A stretch of 64,000 nt of DNA from Meishania litoralis (GCF_042611095.1 NZ_JBHFPV010000002.1:434001-498000), one strand, 5' to 3'; counted from the first letter of the stretch, positions 53,647-63,271 are shown. Numbers and translations are program-made. The notes: generated from the letters alone by a model not told the origin.

Positions 53647-54848
53647 CCAAAAGTTGAAACAACTTCGCTTATTATTTTTTTCATTTTAGCGGCTCTTCCG
53701 GCGACTTCTTCCTCAGTCCACGAAAGTTTGACGAGACAAGAGATATTACGGCCGACCCAATGATCGGATGCCGAAAAATCGGTGGTCGAAAAATCTTGAA
53801 GTCCTGCCAAAACTTCTTTTGAAAGCTTTCCCAGCGACTTGCGTTCGGTCAAATGCTCCCATTTTCTATAATAGTGCCAGTTGTTGTCAAACCAATAAAA
53901 ACAACCATCGATTCCCGCGCTGGCCAATTCCTTATGCGTTTTTTTGGCGAGTGCCTTAGTTGGCAGAAAGAAACTTAGAAACGAATAGTTTTCCTCGCCA
54001 CCTTCGGGCACGTTCCGAAAAGTTATTCCCGAAACGGTTTCGAGCGCTTCCCTTAAAATGGAATAATTTTTCTTTTGTATGGCCAAAAACTCATCCAAAC
54101 GTGCCAATTGTGCCAGACCAACGGCGGCATTCAACTCTGAAATACGGTAGTTGTACCCTAAAAAAGGATGGCCTTCCGCCCCCCTATCGTTGTCGATATG
54201 GTCGTGCCCGTGGTCGGAATAATGGTCCGCGTTTTTATGAAAGGCGGCATTGTTGGTGATAATGGCACCGCCTTCACCGCAAGTAATCGTTTTTACGTAA
54301 TCGAAGGAAAAGCATCCCAAGTGCCCGTAACTTCCCAAGGGTTTTCCATCATACGTGCCCCCGATCGCCTGACAGGCATCTTCCAACAACAACAATCCGT
54401 TTGTATCACAGATGGCTTTCAAGGCTCCTAAATCGGCCATTGAACCACACATATGTACGGGCATCACAACCCTTGTTTTTTCAGTAATGGCGTTTTTGAC
54501 CGCTACCGGGCTCAACGTCAAGGTATCATCGATATCGACCAAGATCGGAACGGCCCCAATGGCCAAAATAGCCTCGAAACTGGCCACAAAGGTGAATGTC
54601 GGCATAATGACCTCGTCACCCGCCCCTACTCCCGCGCTGGCCAACGCAATGGTCAGGGCAGCCGTACCACTACTGACCACCTGTGCATGTTTTACCTGCA
54701 TTCTAGCCGCCAATGCATTTTCAAGTTCAAGGGCCTTCCAATGGTCCTGACGCATTCCATCAAAACCATAGCGCATAAGCACGCCCGTTTCAAGCACCTC
54801 GTTCACTTGTTTTCTTTCCTGATTTCCAAAAAGTTCGAATCCCGGCAT
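53643..54848 (-). CDS. DegT/DnrJ/EryC1/StrS-family sugar aminotransferase
   Basis: This is a PLP-dependent aminotransferase of 401 residues that normally adds an amino group to a nucleotide-linked keto-sugar. Motifs: VSSGTAALTIAL, PTFTFVASFEAIL, LLEDACQAIGGTY and the cofactor lysine in CFSFDYVKTITCGEGGA (Lys 186). No sugar-nucleotide genes are close by, so the sugar and the final product (lipid, exopolysaccharide or protein glycan) are unknown. It ends on the ribB stop and its transcript is leftward. Confidence 0.92.
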   Translation of the reverse strand: MPGFELFGNQERKQVNEVLETGVLMRYGFDGMRQDHWKALELENALAARMQVKHAQVVSSGTAALTIALASAGVGAGDEVIMPTFTFVASFEAILAIGAVPILVDIDDTLTLSPVAVKNAITEKTRVVMPVHMCGSMADLGALKAICDTNGLLLLEDACQAIGGTYDGKPLGSYGHLGCFSFDYVKTITCGEGGAIITNNAAFHKNADHYSDHGHDHIDNDRGAEGHPFLGYNYRISELNAAVGLAQLARLDEFLAIQKKNYSILREALETVSGITFRNVPEGGEENYSFLSFFLPTKALAKKTHKELASAGIDGCFYWFDNNWHYYRKWEHLTERKSLGKLSKEVLAGLQDFSTTDFSASDHWVGRNISCLVKLSWTEEEVAGRAAKMKKIISEVVSTFG

Positions 54849-54870
54849 TGGTTCTTTGTAAATTGTTTGA

Positions 54871-55503
54871 TCAATGAATATCGATAATACTATCCTCTAT
54901 ATTCCTACGGACCTTTTTAAAGGTCGAAAATACGTCATCTTTCGCACGATAGCCCACGGGCATCACCAAAACGGAGCGAAGTCCCTTTTCCTCCAGCTTT
55001 AAGAGTTGGTCATAGCCTTCTGGGGAAAAGCCTTCCATCGGGCAAGAATCGATTTCTTCCATTGCACAGACGGTCAATAAGTTACCCATTGCCAAATAGG
55101 CCTGATTCTTTGACCATTCCTGAATTTCTGAGGCCTCTTTTTTTGAAAAACTCGAAACCATGCTTTCCTTGAAAGGCCGCAGTATCTCATCGCTCGTGCC
55201 CCGCACACTTCTGACTTTTTCAAAATATTCGGTTATGTATTTAGGGTCTATCTTATTTTCGATGCACAAAACAAGTACATGGGATGCTTGCGCAACTTGC
55301 TGCTGCTGCATGGAAAAGGGCACCAATTCGGCCTGCAGAACCTTATTTTGAACGACTACCATTTTAATCGGCTGAAGGCCATACGAAGTAGCCGTAAGAT
55401 TAAAGGCTTTTTTTAGCCGTATCACCTTTTTTTCAGATAATATCTTATCGGAATCGAATTTCTTTACGGCATAGCGCCATTTCATTTGTTCGAGTACATC
55501 CAT
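54871..55503 (-). CDS. Nitroreductase-family NAD(P)H oxidoreductase, NfsB-like
   Basis: This FMN enzyme reduces nitro or quinone compounds. It has 210 residues from ATG 55503 (MDVLEQMKWRYAVKKFD). RYAVKKFD is the phosphate-binding start, LTATSYGLQPIKMVVV the flavin contact and ALAMGNLLTVCAMEE-like NQAYLAMGNLLTVCAMEEIDSC the central helix; the end has SVLVMPVGYRAKDD. It is 22 bases upstream of the DegT gene on the same strand and may share its transcript. Confidence 0.92.
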   Translation of the reverse strand: MDVLEQMKWRYAVKKFDSDKILSEKKVIRLKKAFNLTATSYGLQPIKMVVVQNKVLQAELVPFSMQQQQVAQASHVLVLCIENKIDPKYITEYFEKVRSVRGTSDEILRPFKESMVSSFSKKEASEIQEWSKNQAYLAMGNLLTVCAMEEIDSCPMEGFSPEGYDQLLKLEEKGLRSVLVMPVGYRAKDDVFSTFKKVRRNIEDSIIDIH

Positions 55504-55558
55504 TTTTTGAACTGTTATACGCATTTCCTTCTATGCGGAAACGACCTCAACATTGAAT

Positions 55559-56314
55559 CTAATTGAAAAACCAAAGTTTAATTGACATTGCAACGACCAT
55601 AATCACCAAAAATGACTTGATAAAACCGTCTCCCCTATCGACCGAAACCCGACTGGCCACCCATGCACCGGTACCATTGCCAATGGCGAGAATTAGTCCC
55701 ACTTGCCAAATGACCTTATCGTTTAATACAAAGACGGTCAACGCGGCCAAGGTGTAAATAAGAACCACCATCACTTTAGTCGCGTTTGAGCGCACCAAGG
55801 TCATCTGGTTCGCGTAATGCAAAAATAGTATAATTATAAACCCTAGTCCCGCATTTATAAATCCGCCATAAATGCCAAAAAAGAAGAATGCAATGATACC
55901 GATCCACAGATGCTTGCCCGTAATCCGTTCGTGAAGGTCCTCAAGTTTGAGCTTGGGTTTGAAAAGAATGATCAGAACGACGATTATCATAATAATGGCC
56001 AGAATTCTATTGAATGTCTCGCCCTTGATATCGACTGCTATATAAGCGCCCAAGATTGCCCCGAACAATGCCGAAATACCCAAATAGATATCGAAAGGAA
56101 AGGTGGTCACGCCCTTGCTCTTAAAACCGGCCACCCCCATAATATTTTGGATCACTACGGCCACTCGATTGGTGCCATTTGCCACACTGGGCGGCAGTCC
56201 CAAAAAAATAAGTACTGGAAGGGAAATCAAAGAGCCGCCTCCGGCCACGGTATTGATAAAGCCAACCACAAAACCCACGGCAATTAGTAGTGCGTAATGG
56301 TACCATTCTTCCAT
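55559..56314 (-). CDS. TauE/SafE-family sulfite/sulfonate exporter-like membrane protein
   Basis: This is a membrane protein of 251 residues with about eight helices. The TauE pattern is clear: VGFVVGFINTVAGGGSLISLPVLIFLGLPPSVANGTNRVAV, with the GGGS and NGTNR elements in the first repeat, and GIYGGFINAGLGF in the second. Members export sulfite, sulfoacetate or related anions. There are no sulfur genes nearby. It lies 55 bases upstream of the nitroreductase. Confidence 0.9.
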   Translation of the reverse strand: MEEWYHYALLIAVGFVVGFINTVAGGGSLISLPVLIFLGLPPSVANGTNRVAVVIQNIMGVAGFKSKGVTTFPFDIYLGISALFGAILGAYIAVDIKGETFNRILAIIMIIVVLIILFKPKLKLEDLHERITGKHLWIGIIAFFFFGIYGGFINAGLGFIIILFLHYANQMTLVRSNATKVMVVLIYTLAALTVFVLNDKVIWQVGLILAIGNGTGAWVASRVSVDRGDGFIKSFLVIMVVAMSIKLWFFN

Positions 56315-56401
56315 TGAACAAAAATAAGGGCTTGAAGGTGATAAACTAAGAATAACATAAAAATATAATTGCAGTTCTTTTAATGAATTGAAAAAGGTTG
56401 C

Positions 56402-56409
56402 TATATTTG
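56402..56409 (+). promoter_or_regulatory. Bacteroidota-type -7 element (TATATTTG) of tRNA-Ser
   Basis: A perfect TAnnTTTG lies 10 bases before the mature tRNA start. The -33 element is poor (TTTA near 56379). Confidence 0.6.
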
Positions 56410-56419
56410 CAACCGCTTA

Positions 56420-56504
56420 GGAGGAATGGCAGAGTGGTCGAATGCGGCAGTCTTGAAAACTGTTGAGGGTCACACCTCCGGGGGTTCGAATCCCTCTTCC
56501 TCCG
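56420..56504 (+). tRNA. tRNA-Ser, anticodon UGA
   Basis: An 85-base cloverleaf with a 7-base acceptor stem GGAGGAA/TTCCTCC, G discriminator, D-arm with GTGGTCGAATGCG, anticodon stem GCAGT/ACTGT with loop CTTGAAA (anticodon TGA at 56454-56456), a long variable arm typical of class II tRNAs, and a TTCGAAT T-loop. The 3' CCA is not encoded. It reads UCA and, with wobble, other UCN codons. Confidence 0.97.
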
Positions 56505-56539
56505 CAATCAAGCGCAACTTTGGTTCAGCTTGAAAAGAT

Positions 56540-56577
56540 AAATCCCGTCAAGTTTACTTGAACGGGATTTTGCTTTT
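56540..56577 (+). terminator. Terminator of tRNA-Ser
   Basis: AAATCCCGTCAAGT pairs with ACTTGAACGGGATTT (one bulged base), followed by a T-rich run. It begins 36 bases after the tRNA. It may also act on the leftward molybdenum hydroxylase transcript. The rest of the gap to 56760 shows no gene. Confidence 0.8.
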
Positions 56578-56760
56578 TTAAGATGTGGATTCCAAGGGAA
56601 TTCAAAGTTGCATTTGCACAATACGGTATTAGGGATGCACGGAGTGAATTCCTTTTCCTCCGGAAAAGAAATCCGGCGATAACCGTCGGTTTTTTTCATT
56701 GACAAGCATTTTCTGCGCGCGTATGAAAACATAGTACAGAAAACGAAGTTTGTCAAGGTT

Positions 56761-59001
56761 TTATGCTTTACCAGAAATAAAGGGCTGGTGATAATGCCGT
56801 TGGCCGGTAGCTTTGTAAAGTGCGTTCGCCAAGGCCGCAAATATTGGAGGAAATGACGGTTCTCCCAATCCCGTTGGGTCTATGCCGTTATCAACAAAAT
56901 GTACTTCGATTTCCTTTGGGGCCTCGTTCATTCGAATCATTCGGTAACTATCAAAGTTGTTATTATCAGGTACTCCATTCGTAAAGGTCAACCCCCCGTG
57001 CATGGCATTTCCGATACCATCGACGATACCTCCTTCAACAAGGTTCGTGGCCGCGTCGGGATTTATAACAATCCCACAATCAATGGCGCTGGTTACCTTT
57101 TGTACGACGGGTTTCCCGTTTTCGATTGTCAAATCCAATACTTGCGCAGCATAGGAATTGTGGCAAAAATATGCGGAAACCCCTCGGTGGGTGTTTTCGG
57201 AGACACTGTTCCAATCACATTTGTCCCTTACCAATTTTAAAACTCCAGCATAGCGCGCCGCATCATAATCGTTGTTTTCGCCAACGGGATTCTTCATTGC
57301 CCTATCCAAAAGTTCCAATCGAAACTCGATCGGGTCTTTCCCGGCGGCTTCTGCCACCTCATCCAAAAAGGATTGTTCAGCACTGGCCATGAAGTTGGAG
57401 CTAGGCGCTCTAAAAGATCCTACGGTAATATTGGAATCGATGGTCCAATCTTCGGCCAAATAATTGTCAACCACCCCTGCAGGAAAACGGTTTTCATGCA
57501 ACGGACTTTGCGGAACGCCTCCGGCATTTACATGAAAAGCGATCAACTTATTGTTTTCATCCAGGCCTGCACGAAATTTGGCATGATACGCTGGGCGATA
57601 AATTCCATCGGTCATATCGTCTTCACGCGTATAGAGCAATTGAACCGGAGCCTTCATTCGTTGACTAATAATAGCCGCCTCGACCATCCAATGGGCGTAG
57701 GAACGCCGCCCGTATCCCCCGCCCAAACGGGTCATTTTGACATCAATGTTCTCGACGGGCATTCCGAGACGGGCCGAAAGGGTCTGTTCCGTCAGCTCCG
57801 GTTTTTGAAGGGGTCCGATAAGTTCTGCCTTTTCTTCGGTCACATCGGCAAAAAAGTTCATGGGCTCCATACAATTATGCGCCAAAAAAGGAGCCGTATA
57901 AGATGCCTCTATAATTTTAGCCGCCTTCTTTAAAGCTCCTTCGGGATCTCCATCTTTTCTTTTGACGGTCCCGCCTTTTTTTATCATGGCTTCCATTTCA
58001 GCAGCATGATCGGTGGAGTTCTCTAATCCCGATGGTGTATGTTCTTCCCATTTCCGTCCAAAACGGTCTCGGGTGTCCGTACTGCTTTCAATAGGTTCGC
58101 ATTCTATTTTCAAGACCTTTTTCGCATTAATTACCTCCCAAGTTGAATTTCCTACAATGACGGCAACTTCGTTAAAAGTCCTCGTATCAAAAAATGCTTT
58201 TTCATAGCCCTCATTGAAAACCTTTATCGGAAAGATATCTTTGATTCCGGGCATCTTTCTTGCCTCGTTATCATCGATGGATTTTAATTTCAACCCGAAC
58301 GCCGGCGGATGTACGATCATGGCGATGAGCATACCTTCTCGTTGGGTATCTACCCCAAAAAGTGGCTGTCCGGTCACTATTTTTTTGCCATCCACATTCT
58401 TTTGCGAAGTGCCGACAATTTTAAAATCCTTATTATCCTTAAGTAGAACTTCTTTGGGTACCTCAAGTTTCGCGGCGGCCAAGGCCATTTCTCCATATCC
58501 GGCAGTATTTCTTGAAGCCTCGTGGCTCAACGTACCGTTCGACGTTTCGATTTCATCAATAGGAACTTGCCAAGCTTCGGCCGCCGCCATTTTCAGCATG
58601 TGCCGCGCCGTCGCCCCTGCCATCCGTAGCCCTGGCCACCCTCTTCGAATGGCCTGACTTCCACCAATGAACTGAAAGTTGAAGGCATCGGTGTCCAACG
58701 GTGCCTGTTCAACGATTACATCCTTCCAGTCAACCCCGAGTTCATCGGCAATGATCATGGGCATTGAGGTCTTAACGTTCTGTCCGCCTTCGGGATTGGG
58801 CGACATAATGGTGACCTGACCGTTATGGGCAATTTTCAGATACCCATTGATCTTGGACCATTCTTTGGGTAATTGTTTTTCTTCCTCGGCAGTCAGTTTA
58901 CAGGATGCCAGCCAATTAAAGCCCAATACAAGACCTCCTCCGGCCATGGCCGAACTTTTGATAAAAAACCGTCGATTGATCTTTACTGTTTCCTTCTGCA
59001 C
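56761..59001 (-). CDS. Molybdopterin-binding subunit of xanthine dehydrogenase family hydroxylase, copy 2
   Basis: This is a large catalytic subunit of the isoquinoline 1-oxidoreductase type, 746 residues. It starts with a Tat signal (NRRFFIKSSAMAGGG) running to WLASC, a possible lipobox (Cys 34), so it may be a Tat-exported lipoprotein. Cofactor-binding stretches are GGSQAIRRGWPGLRMAGATA, APFLAHNCMEPMNF, MTRLGGGYGRRSYAHW and GSFRAPSSNFMASAEQSFLDE; the catalytic Glu lies near GLGEPSFPPIF. It lies 32 bases after its paralogue and uses no recognisable 2Fe-2S subunit of its own. The substrate, an aldehyde or N-heterocycle, is not determined. Confidence 0.93.
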   Translation of the reverse strand: MQKETVKINRRFFIKSSAMAGGGLVLGFNWLASCKLTAEEEKQLPKEWSKINGYLKIAHNGQVTIMSPNPEGGQNVKTSMPMIIADELGVDWKDVIVEQAPLDTDAFNFQFIGGSQAIRRGWPGLRMAGATARHMLKMAAAEAWQVPIDEIETSNGTLSHEASRNTAGYGEMALAAAKLEVPKEVLLKDNKDFKIVGTSQKNVDGKKIVTGQPLFGVDTQREGMLIAMIVHPPAFGLKLKSIDDNEARKMPGIKDIFPIKVFNEGYEKAFFDTRTFNEVAVIVGNSTWEVINAKKVLKIECEPIESSTDTRDRFGRKWEEHTPSGLENSTDHAAEMEAMIKKGGTVKRKDGDPEGALKKAAKIIEASYTAPFLAHNCMEPMNFFADVTEEKAELIGPLQKPELTEQTLSARLGMPVENIDVKMTRLGGGYGRRSYAHWMVEAAIISQRMKAPVQLLYTREDDMTDGIYRPAYHAKFRAGLDENNKLIAFHVNAGGVPQSPLHENRFPAGVVDNYLAEDWTIDSNITVGSFRAPSSNFMASAEQSFLDEVAEAAGKDPIEFRLELLDRAMKNPVGENNDYDAARYAGVLKLVRDKCDWNSVSENTHRGVSAYFCHNSYAAQVLDLTIENGKPVVQKVTSAIDCGIVINPDAATNLVEGGIVDGIGNAMHGGLTFTNGVPDNNNFDSYRMIRMNEAPKEIEVHFVDNGIDPTGLGEPSFPPIFAALANALYKATGQRHYHQPFISGKA

Positions 59002-59033
59002 TGTTTCTTGCGATGGATTATTTTAATTAAATA

Positions 59034-61295
59034 CTATCCTATAATCTGCGGTTTGTTAGAACCAAAGGGCTGGTGGTAATGCCGTTGGCCCGTCGCTTTA
59101 TACAAAGCGTTGGCATATGCCCCGAAAATTGGAGGAAACGGAGGCTCTCCCATTCCCGTTGGGGCGATTTCGTTCTTGACAAAATGCACTTCGATGTTCT
59201 TTGGAGCTTCCCCCATTCGTATCATACGGTAATCATTGAAGTTCGATTTATCTGGCCTGCCCTCACTAAAGGTCATTTCCCCGAACATCGCATTGCCGAT
59301 TCCATCTATAATGGCTCCCTCAGCCATATTGGCGGCCGCATCGGGATTGACCACGATACCGCAATCTATGGCACAAGAAACATTTGCGACTTTCGGCGTA
59401 CCATTTTCCATTTTTAGGTCCAATACATGGGCCACATAAGAATTATGGCAGAAATAAGCGGAAACCCCACGATTCAATCCTGAATCGTTGATGCCCCAGT
59501 TCGATTTTTCCTTTACCAACTTCAACACCCCGGCATAGCGTTCCGCTTCATAGTCATTGTTCTCGCCCACAGGATCTTTTGTCGCCCGATCCAATAATTC
59601 CAGACGGAATTCAATGGGGTCTTTCCCCATTTCGGATGCCAACTCATCCAGAAAAGACTGTTCGGCACCTGCGATAAAATTCGATCGTGGTGCCCGGAAC
59701 GCCCCAATTGTGATGTTCGAAGGGATTTCCCATGTTTCGGCCAGATAATTGTCGATAGCCCCTGCCGGGAAACGATTGGCAGCCAATGGATGTTCTGGAA
59801 TTCCCCCAGCCTTTACATGAAAGGCCAACAAATTGTTGTTTTCGTCCAGTGCAGCCTTATAGGTTGCGTAATAGGCAGGCCTATAGATTCCGAAGGTCAT
59901 ATCATCTTCGCGGGAATACATCAGTTGTACAGGCGCATTGACCTTTTTCGAGACCAAAGCCGCTTCAACAGCGTAATGGCAATAGGCCCTTCTACCGAAT
60001 CCACCGCCCATGCGCGTCATGTGAATATCAATTTTTTCAATAGGAAGTCCCAAACGAGTGGCAAGCGTGCCCTCTATAAACTCGGGAGCCTGTAGCGGAC
60101 CCGCAAGTTCGGCCTTATCATCGGTGACATGGGCAAAGAAGTTTATGGGCTCCATACAATTATGGGCAAGAAACGGACAGGAATAACTGCGTTCAATAAC
60201 CTTTGCGGCTTTTTTAAAGGCAGCTTCGGGATTACCATCCCTGCGGACTACCCGACCCGGCTTGGCATCCATTTCTTGCATTTTGGCCATATGTGCACTG
60301 GATCTTTCCAATCCCGAGGGAACGGTAACGGTCTGGGCCCCGCCCCTACCCATCATGGGAAAGGAATAGTCCTCAAAAGGTTCCCATTGGGCACGAATAG
60401 CCTTTTTGGCTTGCATCACCTCCCAATTGGAATCGCCGACAATGATGATGGGCTCGGTAAACGTTGTGGTATCAAATCCATTTCGTTGATAGTCTTCTTC
60501 ATGGGTCCTTATTTTGAAAACATCACGTATTCCGGGCATACTCTGTACACTCGCCATATCAAAGTCCTTCAATTTCATTCCGAACGCGGGGGGGAATACC
60601 GGCATGGCGTATAGCATTCCCCCCTTCATATAGTCCACACCGAAGAGTGGTTTTCCGGTCACGATTTCCTTTCCTTTCACGTTCTTTTTGGAGTGTCCTA
60701 TAATCTTAAAATCGGACACCTCCTTGAGCTGCACTTCCTCTGGTACGGACAGCTGTGCGGCGGCGGCAGCGAATTCGCCGTAGCTTCCGGTTTTGTCAGA
60801 ACCTGTATGCTTTAAGATTCCTGATTCTGTGTTAATTTCCGAAACGGGCACCTGCCAAGCCTGGGCAGCGGCCTCCTTCAACATTTGCCGTGCAGTTGCC
60901 CCGGCCAATCGAAGGCCTTCCCAACCCCTTCGAATACCTTGGCTCCCTCCGGTGAATTGTCGTCCGAAAAGTTCGGCGTTAAAGGGTGCCTGCTCTACAA
61001 GTACATTTTTCCAGGCAATATCAAGTTCTTCGGCCACGATCATCGGCATCGAGGTAATCACTCCTTGTCCAAATTCAGGGTTTGGCGATAAAATGGTGGC
61101 AATTCCATTGTCACCGATCTTTAGATAGGCATTGATATCGAACCATTCCTTTGGCATTTCAATGGCCGCTATTTTGGTCGCTTGTTCAGGTTTGCAAGAG
61201 TTCAGCCAACTGAATCCAAGTACCAGGCCTCCACTGGCCATTCCTGTATTTTTAATAAATGCCCTTCTGCCTATTTTTGTCTGAACGAGTGTCAT
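59034..61295 (-). CDS. Molybdopterin-binding subunit of xanthine dehydrogenase family hydroxylase, copy 1
   Basis: This is the tandem partner of the preceding gene, 753 residues. It has the same layout: Tat signal GRRAFIKNTGMASGG to WLNSC (Cys 34), GGSQGIRRGWEGLRLAGATA, CPFLAHNCMEPINF, MTRMGGGFGRRAYCHY, GAFRAPRSNFIAGAEQSFLDE and GMGEPPFPPIF. The two proteins align end to end with no large gap. It starts 29 bases after the 2Fe-2S subunit and so belongs to the same operon. A separate electron acceptor (cytochrome) is not encoded here. Confidence 0.94.
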   Translation of the reverse strand: MTLVQTKIGRRAFIKNTGMASGGLVLGFSWLNSCKPEQATKIAAIEMPKEWFDINAYLKIGDNGIATILSPNPEFGQGVITSMPMIVAEELDIAWKNVLVEQAPFNAELFGRQFTGGSQGIRRGWEGLRLAGATARQMLKEAAAQAWQVPVSEINTESGILKHTGSDKTGSYGEFAAAAAQLSVPEEVQLKEVSDFKIIGHSKKNVKGKEIVTGKPLFGVDYMKGGMLYAMPVFPPAFGMKLKDFDMASVQSMPGIRDVFKIRTHEEDYQRNGFDTTTFTEPIIIVGDSNWEVMQAKKAIRAQWEPFEDYSFPMMGRGGAQTVTVPSGLERSSAHMAKMQEMDAKPGRVVRRDGNPEAAFKKAAKVIERSYSCPFLAHNCMEPINFFAHVTDDKAELAGPLQAPEFIEGTLATRLGLPIEKIDIHMTRMGGGFGRRAYCHYAVEAALVSKKVNAPVQLMYSREDDMTFGIYRPAYYATYKAALDENNNLLAFHVKAGGIPEHPLAANRFPAGAIDNYLAETWEIPSNITIGAFRAPRSNFIAGAEQSFLDELASEMGKDPIEFRLELLDRATKDPVGENNDYEAERYAGVLKLVKEKSNWGINDSGLNRGVSAYFCHNSYVAHVLDLKMENGTPKVANVSCAIDCGIVVNPDAAANMAEGAIIDGIGNAMFGEMTFSEGRPDKSNFNDYRMIRMGEAPKNIEVHFVKNEIAPTGMGEPPFPPIFGAYANALYKATGQRHYHQPFGSNKPQIIG

Positions 61296-61324
61296 CGTAC
61301 GATGGTTTTAGTATGAAATGGATA

Positions 61325-61780
61325 TTATGATTCCGAAGCCAGTTTTATGGCCTTTTTGATACGTGTATAAGTACCGCACCGGCAAATGTTGCCGTTCATG
61401 GCACCTTCGATCTCTTCGTCGGTAGGTGAAGGATTGTTGTTCAACAGGGCCGTTGCCGTCATAATCTGGCCCGATTGGCAATAGCCGCACTGGGCGACAT
61501 CGACCTCCAGCCATGCTTTTTGAACCGGATGGTCCCCATGTTCCGAGAGTCCTTCGATGGTGGTTATTTCCTGATTTCCCACTGCCGAAACCGGCAACAT
61601 GCAGGATCGTGTGGCCACCCCGTTCAAATGAACGGTACATGAACCACATTGTGCTATGCCGCAACCGTATTTGGTGCCGACCAATTTCAGATGATTTCGC
61701 AATACCCATAAAATGGGAGTTTCCGCCGAAACCTCTACTTCCTGTTTTTTTCCGTTGATGTTAAGTGTATATTTTGCCAT
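61325..61780 (-). CDS. 2Fe-2S subunit of the molybdenum hydroxylase
   Basis: This is the small electron-transfer subunit, 151 residues. Plant-ferredoxin cluster: KYGCGIAQCGSCTVH (Cys 40, 45, 48) plus Cys 60. Second cluster: QCGYCQSGQ (Cys 98, 101) and NICRCGTYTR (Cys 133, 135). It has no signal peptide and must be exported piggyback on a Tat-signalled large subunit. It is the first gene of the operon; with two large subunits behind it, it is a shared partner or serves only one of them. Confidence 0.95.
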   Translation of the reverse strand: MAKYTLNINGKKQEVEVSAETPILWVLRNHLKLVGTKYGCGIAQCGSCTVHLNGVATRSCMLPVSAVGNQEITTIEGLSEHGDHPVQKAWLEVDVAQCGYCQSGQIMTATALLNNNPSPTDEEIEGAMNGNICRCGTYTRIKKAIKLASES

Positions 61781-61895
61781 GACGTTGAATGTTCGCTTTA
61801 AATTATGGATTTATTTGGAATAAACTCCGCAATTCATATCGGTATATTATTAAAATTTATGTTCGTTATGATGGCCATTTATCAATGGCTCTTCT

Positions 61896-62636
61896 TTAAT
61901 TTGGAAAATTGTACACCAATGAAACGTTCCAGGTAAAATGCTTTTCGGGTAAAATTTCCGTATCGAGCGCCTTGTTCAAAATGGCCGAAAGTGACAGGGG
62001 AAACCCTTCTTTGACCAATGATATAAAACCTACGGCATAATAGCCTTGAAGGTCGTCCATACGCAAATAATATACCTGAGGGGAAAGGTTCACGTGCCAA
62101 TCCTTCGATATGCCGAGCTTGGAAAAACTCGAATTGAACACCAAAAAATGCGTCCTCTTGACTCCTTCGTCGAAACCATGCCCGATAAGGTAGTACATGC
62201 CGACCCCGACCTTGTCGGAAACCTTATAGTTGGGCGCAAGTTCAGCGGCCACATAGCGGCGTGATTCCAAAATATCCTCTTCCCGGCCATCACGAATTAT
62301 ATTGACCGTTCGGAAGTTGAGCGCAGGATGCGCGCCAACCCTAAGTGAAAAGCGCTCCTTTTGAATGGCCTTGTACCTAAACCAAAACAAAAACGACCAA
62401 GGTTTCCCTTCAAGGGCAAAACGCATATCGGGCTCAAAGCTCAAGCGACCGGCAGTGAATTTAAGGTCGAAGATCAAGGCCGGGTCGCCCAATGAAAATG
62501 AAGGAACAAGCGAAATACCATTATGCGTGACACTGGCCGTTCCCCTGAAATCATCGAGGAACTTTTTCTCTTCCTCTTGAGATTGGCAAAATGTCTTGAA
62601 TCCGACCAATAAAAAAATGGTCAAAGTAATTTTCAT
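61896..62636 (-). CDS. Exported beta-barrel-like protein of unknown function
   Basis: This is a 246-residue protein with a signal peptide (about 1-18, ending TFCQS) and a series of alternating strands (FDLKFTAGRLSFEPDMRFAL, KVGVGMYYLIGHG, HVNLSPQVYYLRMD) ending in the aromatic VSLVYNFPN. This is the pattern of a small outer-membrane barrel. I do not recognise the family. It lies on the same strand as the cupin gene and the hydroxylase operon, so a role in uptake of the hydroxylase substrate is possible but unproven. Confidence 0.7.
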   Translation of the reverse strand: MKITLTIFLLVGFKTFCQSQEEEKKFLDDFRGTASVTHNGISLVPSFSLGDPALIFDLKFTAGRLSFEPDMRFALEGKPWSFLFWFRYKAIQKERFSLRVGAHPALNFRTVNIIRDGREEDILESRRYVAAELAPNYKVSDKVGVGMYYLIGHGFDEGVKRTHFLVFNSSFSKLGISKDWHVNLSPQVYYLRMDDLQGYYAVGFISLVKEGFPLSLSAILNKALDTEILPEKHFTWNVSLVYNFPN

Positions 62637-62686
62637 GTTTGCTTTGAATTGTTGGATACACTCAACGAAGTGCTTTTAACAGTTAC

Positions 62687-63157
62687 CTAGTTTAGCTTTT
62701 TTGCCACACTATCGTAATATTCCTGGGTCAAGACTTCAGTCCAAGTCGTAGGATTTCCTCCTCCATACAAAGCCAAGTAGGTCACATCGTTTTCTTTGGA
62801 AGACGAATGCCAATGTTCAATGTCTTTTTCGCATCGTATCACATCACCCTCTTTAAGTAATATAGGTTCTTTGCCCCTTTCTTGATAGTAACATTCACCG
62901 TCAACGATAATCAGCACTTGAACCGATTCATGCTTGTGCCAATCTAAGGTAGAATTTGCCTTGAACGTTGCTTTGGTAATATTGTAATTCAAATCATCAT
63001 CTGATTGTAAAATGTGATTCAACCATGCCTCGCCAATGTAATGCGTGTTTGGCGCCTTAAAGCCTTCTACCAAGTATGAAGAGACCGCGTAACCGGAATC
63101 TTGGGCAGAAATGCCGACAGATACCGTGAACAATAGAAAACAAATCATTTTTTTCAT
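62687..63157 (-). CDS. Exported single-domain cupin protein
   Basis: This is a 156-residue protein with a signal peptide (about 1-19, ending GISAQ). The cupin fold has metal-type motif 1 LDWHKHESVQVLIIVDGEC and motif 2 GDVIRCEKDIEHWHSSS (His residues for metal). It is close to the small exported cupins found with carboxymuconolactone decarboxylase-like proteins or in mandelonitrile-lyase-like groups, with enzyme role unknown. A perfect -7 element (CAAAAATA on the plus strand, 63191-63198) lies 34 bases before the ATG. It is divergent from an AraC regulator, its likely controller. Confidence 0.85.
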   Translation of the reverse strand: MKKMICFLLFTVSVGISAQDSGYAVSSYLVEGFKAPNTHYIGEAWLNHILQSDDDLNYNITKATFKANSTLDWHKHESVQVLIIVDGECYYQERGKEPILLKEGDVIRCEKDIEHWHSSSKENDVTYLALYGGGNPTTWTEVLTQEYYDSVAKKLN

Positions 63158-63190
63158 GAAAATGTATTTTTGTCAGGATTAACGTAATGC

Positions 63191-63198
63191 CAAAAATA
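63191..63198 (-). promoter_or_regulatory. Bacteroidota-type -7 element (TATTTTTG) of the cupin gene
   Basis: On the minus strand TATTTTTG fits TAnnTTTG exactly, giving a leader of about 27 bases. The -33 region is weak (TTAC). Confidence 0.45.
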
Positions 63199-63271
63199 TT
63201 CAACCATACATTAGTAAGTAATACCCAGATTACGGATGTTCATACCATTATTACTTATTTGAGGATTATAG

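Noticed and set aside
57373..57933. 186-codon plus-strand frame inside the molybdenum subunit gene
   Set aside because: It is the antisense of a conserved, motif-rich coding sequence.
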